In this document: piece after piece, positions 1 through 5,565 of the stretch
Position numbering within the stretch: the stretch's first letter is position 1
Layout of the letters: the number at the start of each line of letters is the position of its first letter
From: DATLMR01 sp035537555
GTDB taxonomy: Bacteria > Acidobacteriota > Blastocatellia > UBA7656
Length of the DNA: 6,438 nt
Reading direction: 5' to 3'
Assembly: GCA_035537555.1 (NCBI GenBank)
Contig: DATLMR010000010.1
Coordinates: 1-6,438, forward strand
Program-made: the position numbers and the translations under genes
The notes under the pieces: model-generated
The model's database searches: none
The model's input: only the letters and a program-made list of their open reading frames with translations
What the model was told of the DNA's origin: nothing

Positions 1-1
1 C

Positions 2-640
2 AACAGCGTCTTCGCGCCTCCTCCTCACCGTCTGGACCTGTCGGCAAAAGCGACTCCATATGACATAGCCCTGCAATCGATCGGGCAGGGCTTCTGCGAC
101 CAGACCGTGCTCGGCATGGCCCTTCTCGCCGCGACCGCCGCGAGCCCGGACGGCGCGATCGTCTCGCCTACTTTCGAAACCGACGCGCCAAGGAAAGTGG
201 TCGGGCCTTTCATTACGGCTCAATCAGCCGCTCAGCTCAGGCTGCTGATGCGATCGGTGGTCGAGGGGGGCACCGCCTCCGGCGCGTTCGCACATCTCGC
301 GGGCAGGGTGACGAGCGGAGGCAAGACGGGAACGGCCGACCGCGACGTGCCCGTCTACAACAGCCAGGGTAAGCCCGTGGTCGACCACGTAGACAAGGAC
401 GGGCGCACATACTACAAGTCGCAGGGCTGGACCGACTCCTGGTACATCGGTTTCGCTCCGGCCGACAGGCCCGTCATCGCGTACGCGGTCGTCGTAGAGA
501 ACGGGGGCGAAGGGTCGCGGGCCGCCGCTCCGATCGCCGCGAAGCTGCTCGAGAAAGCCGCGTCGCTCGGTTATCTCAGCGTCGCGAGACCCTCTACACG
601 GAACGGAGGCCGCGCCGAAGGCCTCCCGCGCAGCAGGTGA
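2..640 (+). CDS. Penicillin-binding protein, transpeptidase domain, C-terminal part (5' end outside window)
   Basis: This frame is open from the first bases and ends at TGA 638-640, with an in-frame TAG directly after it; 212 residues are visible. It is the C-terminal part of a serine D,D-transpeptidase that crosslinks peptidoglycan stem peptides on the outer face of the inner membrane. An IGQG stretch (about nt 83-109) lies upstream of the KTGTA box (nt 323-337), which is the KTG active-site motif; the usual order is SxxK, SxN, KTG. After it come WYIGFAP-like and AYAVVVENGG-like strands typical of the domain end. The catalytic SxxK and the SxN box must lie upstream of the window, so activity cannot be judged. 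The segment between IGQG and the first helix (DQTVLGMALLAA) varies from the common TPLQMA form. An FtsW/RodA gene starts 3 nt after the stop, which suggests a class B PBP working with that SEDS partner. PBP2 versus FtsI type cannot be decided here. Confidence 0.9.
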   Translation, partial: NSVFAPPPHRLDLSAKATPYDIALQSIGQGFCDQTVLGMALLAATAASPDGAIVSPTFETDAPRKVVGPFITAQSAAQLRLLMRSVVEGGTASGAFAHLAGRVTSGGKTGTADRDVPVYNSQGKPVVDHVDKDGRTYYKSQGWTDSWYIGFAPADRPVIAYAVVVENGGEGSRAAAPIAAKLLEKAASLGYLSVARPSTRNGGRAEGLPRSR

Positions 641-643
641 TAG

Positions 644-2314
644 ATGAACGTCAGGCCGAACAAATCAATGGAAAAAAGGACTAATCGCCTCAATCGGACA
701 AGCCCGTCTCTTCACCTGGTCGGGATCATAGTCATCTTCGCGATTGCAGTGGTCGGGTATGCGGCGGTCATCTTTTCCGCGGGCCTTCGCGGGTACGAGC
801 CGAGTAAGATAGTGGCCGCGCGGGACCTCTTCTTCTTCATACCGATCCTCGCCTTCTTCTTCTGGTTAACTCGCGGACAGAGGTACCGGGGCGAGATGAT
901 GCTGCTCACCGCGGCGGTCTTCCTCTTCTCGACCGGGCTGATTATGCAGTACCGGCTCTTTTCAGACCCCGAGTACGGCGCGAGAGGCGCTTCGCGTGCG
1001 CGCGCGCGGGAAGCGAAGGCCCAGACCGTCCGCCTGTACAATATTCGCACCGGCTACGACGACGAGAAGAAGAGATTCATGTTCGGAAACCCGGACGCCG
1101 TGCCCGAGCAGCCCGAGAGCAAGCGCCCCCGCGCGTCGGAGTTTTCGATAGGCGACGTGTTGACCTCGGTCAATACGTACATTCCCGTGATCGCCTTCCT
1201 GGCCATGGCCGTCGGTTTCAAGCTGTTTCGCAGCGATGAACTCCTGCTCTGGTTCCAGCGCCATTCTCTGATAATCGGCCTCGCCACTCTCGTTCCCTTC
1301 GCGATCGTAGTCCTGCTCTTCAGCCAGGAAGGCAAGTTCCTCGGGCAGACCACTCCGTGGGAGGCCGTGAAGATTCTCTTTCTCCTGAGCTTCTCCGGTA
1401 TGCTGGCGGACACTTATCACCACCTGAGACGCACCCGCTGGGGCCTGCCTCCGGCCAGGTACTTCCTCCCGTTCCTGGTGATCGCGTCCATGCCGGTAGT
1501 GCCCTTCTTCTCTCTTTCAGACTTCGGACAGATGCTGGTCTTCTTCGGAGTCTACCTGATGCTCTACGTGGTCGCGGTCCGTAAGAAAGCGCAGCTCGCT
1601 TACGGAGTCGTGCTGATCGCCTTGATCTTCGGGGCGTTCTATATAACCTCCACGGCGAAGACCGGGTTCGGCCTCCCGAGCCGGGTCCACTTCAGGTTCT
1701 ATTCGTGGCTCAACACCTGGGAACCGCCACCCCCGGAGACGTGGTGGTGGAAGCGGGATTACGAGAGATATATTCAGTCCAAGAACCTCGTCCCCGACCC
1801 GGGCGACGAGACCGAGATTCGCCAGAGAAACGCCGAAGCCTGGTCGGACAAGGTGCTCCAACAATCGCAGGGACTCTTCGGGGTAAACGAGGGAGGCGTG
1901 AAGGGGACGGGCTTCGGGCTCGGGTTCCCGGAGACCGTTCCGATCTCCGACTCCGACTTTATCTACGCGGCCCTAGCCGAAGAGACCGGACTCATCGGAG
2001 GCCTCTCCATTATGCTCGGCATGATCGTCTTCGTCTTCGCTGGCACGACCATAAGCATTCGCTCGCCCGATATGTACACCAAGCTGCTCGCCGCAGGGTT
2101 TACAGCCTTCGTCGGGTTTCAGGCCATAGTCAACATCGGGGGCGTCCTGAGACTCCTGCCGATGACCGGCATCACGCTCCCCTTCGTGAGCCATGGAGGG
2201 TGGTCGCTCATTACCTCATTCGCGATGCTTGGAATCTTGCTCGCTTTCTCGCACCGCAACGCGGTCGCGAAACCCGTGGTCGAGCAGGAACCCGAGTTTG
2301 TTCCCGTGCGATGA
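644..2314 (+). CDS. FtsW/RodA/SpoVE family (SEDS) peptidoglycan glycosyltransferase
   Basis: This 556-residue multi-pass membrane protein belongs to the SEDS family, which polymerises lipid II into glycan strands together with a class B PBP. Visible family marks are a PWEAVK stretch (residues 238-243, equivalent to the usual QPSExxK), Asp293 in SDFG (the position of the essential extracytoplasmic Asp, normally in DLG), GGVKGTGFGLG followed by SDFIYAALAEETG (about 418-449), and PMTGITLPFVSHGGWS (506-521), the family signature. About twelve hydrophobic segments can be counted, with the first at residues 22-46. Two hydrophilic loops stand out. Residues 107-175 form an Arg-rich, charged insert after the third segment. 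Residues 350-430 form a long loop with PPPP and a WWW run (367-369). The usual SYGGSS end of the signature reads SHGGWS. The start at 644 has AGGTGA at 635-640 with short spacing; ATG 668 has no ribosome site. The gene is probably co-transcribed with the PBP gene upstream. FtsW versus RodA is not decidable, so no symbol is given. Confidence 0.93.
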   Translation: MNVRPNKSMEKRTNRLNRTSPSLHLVGIIVIFAIAVVGYAAVIFSAGLRGYEPSKIVAARDLFFFIPILAFFFWLTRGQRYRGEMMLLTAAVFLFSTGLIMQYRLFSDPEYGARGASRARAREAKAQTVRLYNIRTGYDDEKKRFMFGNPDAVPEQPESKRPRASEFSIGDVLTSVNTYIPVIAFLAMAVGFKLFRSDELLLWFQRHSLIIGLATLVPFAIVVLLFSQEGKFLGQTTPWEAVKILFLLSFSGMLADTYHHLRRTRWGLPPARYFLPFLVIASMPVVPFFSLSDFGQMLVFFGVYLMLYVVAVRKKAQLAYGVVLIALIFGAFYITSTAKTGFGLPSRVHFRFYSWLNTWEPPPPETWWWKRDYERYIQSKNLVPDPGDETEIRQRNAEAWSDKVLQQSQGLFGVNEGGVKGTGFGLGFPETVPISDSDFIYAALAEETGLIGGLSIMLGMIVFVFAGTTISIRSPDMYTKLLAAGFTAFVGFQAIVNIGGVLRLLPMTGITLPFVSHGGWSLITSFAMLGILLAFSHRNAVAKPVVEQEPEFVPVR

Positions 2315-2540
2315 AGAAAGGAGCCATGTTTTCACAAGTAACGGCAAAGTTGTCCCAATATTTCAAGGCGGGCCATAGATGCTTTGCCGCCCGGACCAAT
2401 TCTATTTTTAGTCTTTGCTTGATTTAGATGAAAAAGCGACGGCTCTTCGCTCAAAGGCACGCGGGTTGCTCTAGTATCTGACATATTTTAGAGCATCACC
2501 CACCCAACGATGCTCGCAAGATACAACCTGAGGGGCCAAG
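2315..2540. other. Convergent intergenic region with several inverted repeats
   Basis: This stretch between the SEDS gene and its terminator is visibly more AT-rich than the flanking genes and has no convincing protein gene. It contains a perfect 8-bp inverted repeat (CGGCAAAG 2342-2349 with CTTTGCCG 2382-2389, 32-nt loop), then a cluster of overlapping stems from about 2461 on, listed separately. Short reading frames exist (38 codons from 2311, 17 codons from 2428), but neither has a well-placed ribosome site or recognisable composition. It may simply be a long structured 3' untranslated region. Confidence 0.5.
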
Positions 2541-2576
2541 AGGCACTGGATGATTCCGGTGCCTTTTTCTTTTTTA
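2461..2576 (+). ncRNA. Possible structured RNA ending at an intrinsic terminator
   Basis: Several perfect complementary segments are packed just before the terminator. GTATCT (2474-2479) pairs with AGATAC (2519-2524). Inside that, GAGCATC (2491-2497) pairs with GATGCTC (2509-2515) around an 11-nt C/A-rich loop. GGTT (2464-2467) could extend the outer stem with AACC (2525-2528). An alternative hairpin, TGCTCTA (2467-2473) with TAGAGCA (2489-2495), shares bases with these stems, so two exclusive folds are possible. No known RNA family was recognised and no good promoter was found, so this may be a structured 3' UTR, a processed 3' RNA, or chance pairing. Confidence 0.3.
2541..2575 (+). terminator. 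Intrinsic (Rho-independent) terminator
   Basis: AGGCACTGG (2541-2549) pairs with CCGGTGCCT (2556-2564) in a 9-bp stem with one G-T wobble and a 6-nt loop. It is followed by a T-run broken by a single C (2564-2575). It lies 226 nt after the SEDS stop and ends the PBP-SEDS transcript or a small RNA. The minus-strand side lacks a T-tract, so it should act only on + strand transcripts. Confidence 0.85.
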
Positions 2577-2611
2577 TATTTCCAGACGGAATGGCACTAT
2601 GAGCTCATGTT

Positions 2612-2630
2612 GCGGGCTTATGCTGCCCGC
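2612..2630 (-). repeat. Short GC-rich hairpin downstream of the VWA gene
   Basis: GCGGGC (2612-2617) and GCCCGC (2625-2630) form a perfect 6-bp stem with a 7-nt loop, 27 nt past the stop of the minus-strand VWA gene. No T-tract follows on either strand, so it is at most a weak or factor-assisted transcript end. A 10-bp palindrome, ATGAGCTCAT, lies next to it at 2599-2608. Confidence 0.35.
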
Positions 2631-2657
2631 TGGCCGGGGCGGTTCTCGACGGCGGGT

Positions 2658-3593
2658 CTATTTAAACCGGCCCGGGTGGGACCCCTTGGTCCTCAACGTG
2701 ACTCCCTTTTCGCGCGCCATCAAGAGGATCCTTCGAACATTGATCGTGTTGATTCCGGAGGGCGAGTAGATGAGCCTGTACCAGTTTCGCCTCAGGTCGT
2801 CCGCGATGGCCTTTGCGGCTTCGGCCGCGTTCGCTATCGGGTAGATCGCGCCTCCGGTCGCGACGGTGAGTTGTTCGAGGGCGGCGGGGGGCTTCGGCTT
2901 GTCGCGCAGCAGGGCGCCTCTCGTTCGGTCCGGAACCTGGATGGCGAACAGGACGAGGTTTTCCTCTTGCAGCTCGCTCAAGAGAGCATCGAATTTGGTC
3001 TTGCTTCCGCTGTCATAGCCGTCGCTGATGAGTATCACGGCCCGTTTTTCTATCCCGGTCTTGGCCTGCCCGGAGAGCGAGTCGGAGACGGCAATCAACG
3101 CGTCATAAAGATTAGGGAAGCCTTTGCGGACGATCTTCGCGACGCTCGCCTGTAGTTTTTCCAGGTCGGGAGTCATCTCTTCGAGGATCTCCGCCGACTC
3201 GTTGAAGCCCACGACCATCATCTGGTCGTCCTCATAAAGCTCAGAGATCACGGCCTTGACCGCATCCTGCACGACGGTCGCCTCCGCTCTCAGGCTCGAG
3301 CTGCTGTCCACGACCAGGATTATGCGGGAGCCTACGTCGAGCCGGGCGAAGCTCTCGATCTCCTGCGGAATGCCTCCGTCGTAGAGGTCGAACTCACTCT
3401 TTGTGAGTTGGGTGCCTTCGGGAGCATGGACTATTACGTTCAACGTCTCGACGCGGCGGCCCGACGGCCCTCCCTTCCCCGATTGGGAGAAGGCGGGGGC
3501 CGAGGCGATAAAGAGGGCGACTATAACGAATGAGCGCAGCAAGAGCGTCGCTCTTTTTTCGGATGACCGGACGGACATATGGACGACTCCCAT
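2658..3593 (-). CDS. Exported VWA-domain protein, Acidobacterial VWFA-related type
   Basis: The product is 311 residues and has a Sec-type signal peptide: a basic start, a hydrophobic run at about residues 17-31, and a likely cleavage near SAPAFS-Q (36/37). A short beta-rich segment follows (ETLNVIVHAPEGTQLTKSEF, about 49-68, then a DGGIPQEIESF-like stretch), and then a VWA domain (about 89-220). The metal-site (MIDAS) motif DxSxS is present as D96-S98-S100, and ISDG supplies D191. The usual GxT before LYDAL reads GFPNLYDAL, so the MIDAS threonine appears to be proline (P160). The tail TGGAIYP...LRRNWYRLIYSP fits the family often annotated 'VWFA-related Acidobacterial domain'. Its role is unknown; VWA domains usually bind proteins through a divalent metal. 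Two starts are possible. The first ATG (3593) has GAGAG 6 nt upstream; the sixth codon ATG (3578) has a better GGGAG 8 nt upstream. The gene stands alone, converging with the SEDS gene and divergent from the carboxylase gene. Confidence 0.88.
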   Translation of the reverse strand: MGVVHMSVRSSEKRATLLLRSFVIVALFIASAPAFSQSGKGGPSGRRVETLNVIVHAPEGTQLTKSEFDLYDGGIPQEIESFARLDVGSRIILVVDSSSSLRAEATVVQDAVKAVISELYEDDQMMVVGFNESAEILEEMTPDLEKLQASVAKIVRKGFPNLYDALIAVSDSLSGQAKTGIEKRAVILISDGYDSGSKTKFDALLSELQEENLVLFAIQVPDRTRGALLRDKPKPPAALEQLTVATGGAIYPIANAAEAAKAIADDLRRNWYRLIYSPSGINTINVRRILLMAREKGVTLRTKGSHPGRFK

Positions 3594-3646
3594 GGAATTC
3601 TCTCAAGAACTGCGCCTGTGCTGGAGTAACTTTGACGCGCCCGTAA

Positions 3647-3655
3647 ATCTTAGCA
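3647..3655 (-). promoter_or_regulatory. Candidate extended -10 promoter for the VWA gene
   Basis: Read on the minus strand this is TGCTAAGAT, an extended -10 (TGn plus TAAGAT, four of six consensus bases). No good -35 box is present, as expected for extended -10 promoters. Transcription would start near 3640 and leave a leader of roughly 46-60 nt. It is a motif match only. Confidence 0.28.
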
Positions 3656-3658
3656 GGC

Positions 3659-3734
3659 GTCAGGGGCCGTAGGCCAGAGGGGCGCAAGGAGGATGGCGCC
3701 GGACGACCGGCACTTCTTTCGCCTGGCCCCTGAC
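3659..3734. repeat. Perfect 10-bp inverted repeat in the divergent intergenic region
   Basis: GTCAGGGGCC (3659-3668) and GGCCCCTGAC (3725-3734) are exact reverse complements, and the match continues outward as 12 of 13 bases. Inside lie two smaller stems: GGCGC/GCGCC (3681-3685 with 3696-3700) and GCCGG/CCGGC (3698-3702 with 3707-3711), which overlap at 3698-3700 and so cannot both form fully. An alternative GGCCAG/CTGGCC pairing (3672-3677, 3723-3728) is also possible. It could be paired regulator half-sites between the divergent promoters, a small palindromic repeat element, or an RNA stem. Confidence 0.6.
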
Positions 3735-3744
3735 CCCCGGCCTT

Positions 3745-3753
3745 TGCTATTCT
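3745..3753 (+). promoter_or_regulatory. Candidate extended -10 promoter for the carboxylase gene
   Basis: TGCTATTCT is an extended -10 (TGn plus TATTCT, four of six consensus bases). The spaced -35 position (3725-3730, GGCCCC) is unlike TTGACA and falls in the right arm of the inverted repeat. Transcription would start near 3760 and give a leader of about 20 nt. It is a motif match only. Confidence 0.25.
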
Positions 3754-3781
3754 TCCCTATCACAAATAAAAGAATCTCACT

Positions 3782-5401
3782 ATGAATACTCAGACAGCTT
3801 CCGCCAACCGCGAACACTTTGAAAGACTGGTCAAGGAGTTGAGGGCGCTGGAGTCGCGTCTCAAGCAGGGAGGCGGCCCCGACCGCATTGCGAAGGAACA
3901 TAGCAAGGGCAAGCTCACGCCGCGCGAGCGCATCGACCTCCTCTTCGATAAAGAATCATTTTTTCAGGAGACCGGCCTCCTCGTCGCATACGATCAGTAC
4001 GACGGGCAGGCCCCGGCCGCGGGAGTCGTTACCGGCTTCGGGAGAATCGCGGGCCGAGAAGCCATCGTCGTCGCCAACGACGCCACCGTCAAGGCGGGCG
4101 CATGGTGGCCCGAGACGGTGAAGAAGATCCTTCGCATGCAGGAAATCGCCATGCGATGCCGCGCGCCTATCGTTTATCTCGTCGATTCCGCGGGCGTCAA
4201 TCTTCCATACCAGAGCGGAGTCTTTCCGGGCCAGTACGGCGGCGGCCGGATATTCTTCTACGCCTCCGTGATGCGCCGTTATCTGAAGGTCCCACAGCTC
4301 TCGGCCGTCATGGGACCCTGCGTGGCCGGGGGGGCTTACCTGCCCGCGCTCAGCGACTTCATCATCATGGTCGAAGGCACGTCCTTCATGGGCCTGGGCG
4401 GGCCGAACCTCGTCAAGGGCGCGGTCGGGCAGACCGTAGACAGCGAGACACTCGGCGGAGCAAGCACTCATAACGAGATCTCGGGCGTCGCGCATTACAG
4501 GGCGAAGAACGACGAAGAGTGTCTCGCCCGGCTCCGCGACCTTATCACGGAGCTTCCGACCCCTCCGCCGACCCGCGTCTCGATCAAGGAGGCGCGGCCG
4601 CCCGCCCGCCCCCTCACCGATATTTACGACATCATCCCGGAGGACCACCGCCATCCTTATGACACCCGAGAGCTTCTGGCATGCCTCATAGATGACGGCG
4701 GCTTCGACGAGTTTCAAGCCGATTACGCGCGGGAGATGATTACGGGATACGCTCGCATAGAAGGAATCCCCGTGGGCATCATCGCCAACCAGCGCGGGCT
4801 GATTCGCGGAGCACCCGGCAAGCCCCCGAAATTCGGGGGGATAATTTACACCGATTCGGCGGAGAAAGTCGCTTACTTTATCGAGACCTGTAACCGCCAC
4901 GATACGCCCCTTCTCTTCCTCCAGGACGTGTCGGGCTTTATGGTCGGGACGGATGCCGAGCACTCCGGCATTATCCGCGCGGGCGCGCGATTCGTCGAAG
5001 CCATGGCCACGGCCACCGTGCCCAAGATCGTTTTGACCATCAATCACGCATCGGGCGCCGGGTATTATGCGATGGCCGGGCAGGGCTTCGACCCCGACTT
5101 CATCTTCACGTGGCCCACCGGGAGGATGGGGGTGATGGAAGGCGAGTCGGCGGTGATGGCCCTCTTCAGCTCCGAGATCGAGAGGCTCACGCGCGAAGGC
5201 AAGCAGCCGGATGAAGCGATGAAGGCCAAGATGAACCAGGTGCGCGAAAGATACGAAAGCGAGCTCGACGCCAAATTCGCCGCCGCGCGCGGATTCGTCG
5301 ATGCCATAATCACGCCCGAAGAGACGCGAGCCACTCTCTCGCTCGCTTTGCGGACGGCGCTCAATAACCCGGGGCCGCATCTCGGCGTACCTGTTCTTTA
5401 G
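3782..5401 (+). CDS. Acyl-CoA carboxylase, carboxyltransferase beta subunit (methylcrotonyl/propionyl-CoA type)
   Basis: This 539-residue protein has the two crotonase-like halves of biotin-dependent acyl-CoA carboxylase beta subunits, which move CO2 from carboxybiotin to an acyl-CoA in the cytoplasm. The N-terminal half (about 30-260) has KLTPRERID (44-52), GVVTGFGRIAGRE (81-93), VDSAGVNLP (134-142) and VAGGAYLPALSD (181-192), the last holding the GG of the first oxyanion hole. The C-terminal half (about 280-530) has DGGFDEF (305-311), FLQDVSGFMVG (379-389), HASGAGYYAMAG (422-433) as the second oxyanion hole, and GFVDAIITPEETR (504-516). The VNLP...GRIFFYASVM stretch and overall length resemble methylcrotonyl-CoA carboxylase (leucine breakdown), but propionyl- or geranyl-CoA substrates cannot be excluded. 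No biotin carboxylase or biotin carrier gene is in the window, so the alpha subunit must be elsewhere. ATG 3782 lacks a Shine-Dalgarno, yet the family's N-terminal helix starts at about residue 11, so it is the likely start. Confidence 0.93.
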   Translation: MNTQTASANREHFERLVKELRALESRLKQGGGPDRIAKEHSKGKLTPRERIDLLFDKESFFQETGLLVAYDQYDGQAPAAGVVTGFGRIAGREAIVVANDATVKAGAWWPETVKKILRMQEIAMRCRAPIVYLVDSAGVNLPYQSGVFPGQYGGGRIFFYASVMRRYLKVPQLSAVMGPCVAGGAYLPALSDFIIMVEGTSFMGLGGPNLVKGAVGQTVDSETLGGASTHNEISGVAHYRAKNDEECLARLRDLITELPTPPPTRVSIKEARPPARPLTDIYDIIPEDHRHPYDTRELLACLIDDGGFDEFQADYAREMITGYARIEGIPVGIIANQRGLIRGAPGKPPKFGGIIYTDSAEKVAYFIETCNRHDTPLLFLQDVSGFMVGTDAEHSGIIRAGARFVEAMATATVPKIVLTINHASGAGYYAMAGQGFDPDFIFTWPTGRMGVMEGESAVMALFSSEIERLTREGKQPDEAMKAKMNQVRERYESELDAKFAAARGFVDAIITPEETRATLSLALRTALNNPGPHLGVPVL

Positions 5402-5435
5402 TCTTTAGCTGAGCAGTGCCTTTGAACCCAGTGAG

Positions 5436-5462
5436 GGGCCGGCGGCATTCCGCGCACGGCCC
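5436..5462 (+). other. Strong GC-rich stem-loop after the carboxylase gene
   Basis: GGGCCG (5436-5441) pairs with CGGCCC (5457-5462), and GCGG (5442-5445) with CCGC (5450-5453). This gives 10 base pairs with a 4-nt loop and a 3-nt bulge. It begins 34 nt after the carboxylase stop. No T-run follows, so it is not a standard terminator, but it may protect the 3' end or assist termination. Confidence 0.4.
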
Positions 5463-5470
5463 AGGCGAAC

Positions 5471-5476
5471 TACAAT
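5471..5476 (+). promoter_or_regulatory. Candidate -10 box for the lipoprotein gene
   Basis: TACAAT matches five of six -10 consensus bases and lies 89 nt before the lipoprotein start. The -35 position at 17-bp spacing (TTCCGC) is poor. An imperfect stem (CAGAGACG at 5478-5485 with CGTC at 5508-5511 and TCTG at 5515-5518, plus CGGG/CCCG inside) begins at the expected transcript start and could lie in the leader. Confidence 0.3.
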
Positions 5477-5550
5477 GCAGAGACGGTACCGGGTCCGTCC
5501 GGGCCCGCGTCGCCTCTGTTACAGGATGTGATAGACGGCGGAACGGTCGT

Positions 5551-5559
5551 TAAGGAGGT
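5551..5559 (+). promoter_or_regulatory. Near-perfect Shine-Dalgarno of the lipoprotein gene
   Basis: TAAGGAGGT matches the 16S rRNA 3' end over its whole length. It ends 6 nt before ATG 5566, with the GGAGG core at ideal spacing. It is by far the strongest ribosome site in the window and fixes the lipoprotein start, suggesting high translation. Confidence 0.85.
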
Positions 5560-5565
5560 ATCTAG

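Noticed and set aside
962..1423. Minus-strand frames inside the SEDS gene (for example 962-1423, 1054-1413, 1517-1864)
   Set aside because: They are antisense to conserved membrane segments and have shadow-like composition.
2339..2392. 8-bp inverted repeat 2342-2349/2382-2389 as a terminator for the SEDS gene
   Set aside because: The 32-nt loop is too long and no T-run follows directly; the hairpin at 2541-2575 is far better.
1705..2427. + strand frame of 240 codons overlapping the end of the SEDS gene
   Set aside because: Most of it is an Arg-rich frame-shifted reading of conserved SEDS sequence. Only the tail after 2311 lies outside the SEDS gene, and it is discussed as a separate weak small frame.
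2428..2481. 17-codon frame starting MKKRRLF directly after a TAG
   Set aside because: It has no ribosome site, no attenuator-like codon run, and ends inside the candidate RNA stems.
2550..3155. + strand frame of 201 codons opposite the VWA gene
   Set aside because: It lies antisense to a VWA domain with DxSxS and a signal peptide, and starts inside the terminator hairpin.
3956..5380. Long minus-strand open frame (474 codons) opposite the carboxylase gene
   Set aside because: It is the antisense shadow of a clearly homologous carboxyltransferase gene in high-GC DNA; its translation is rich in Arg, His, Gly and Asp and shows no domain.
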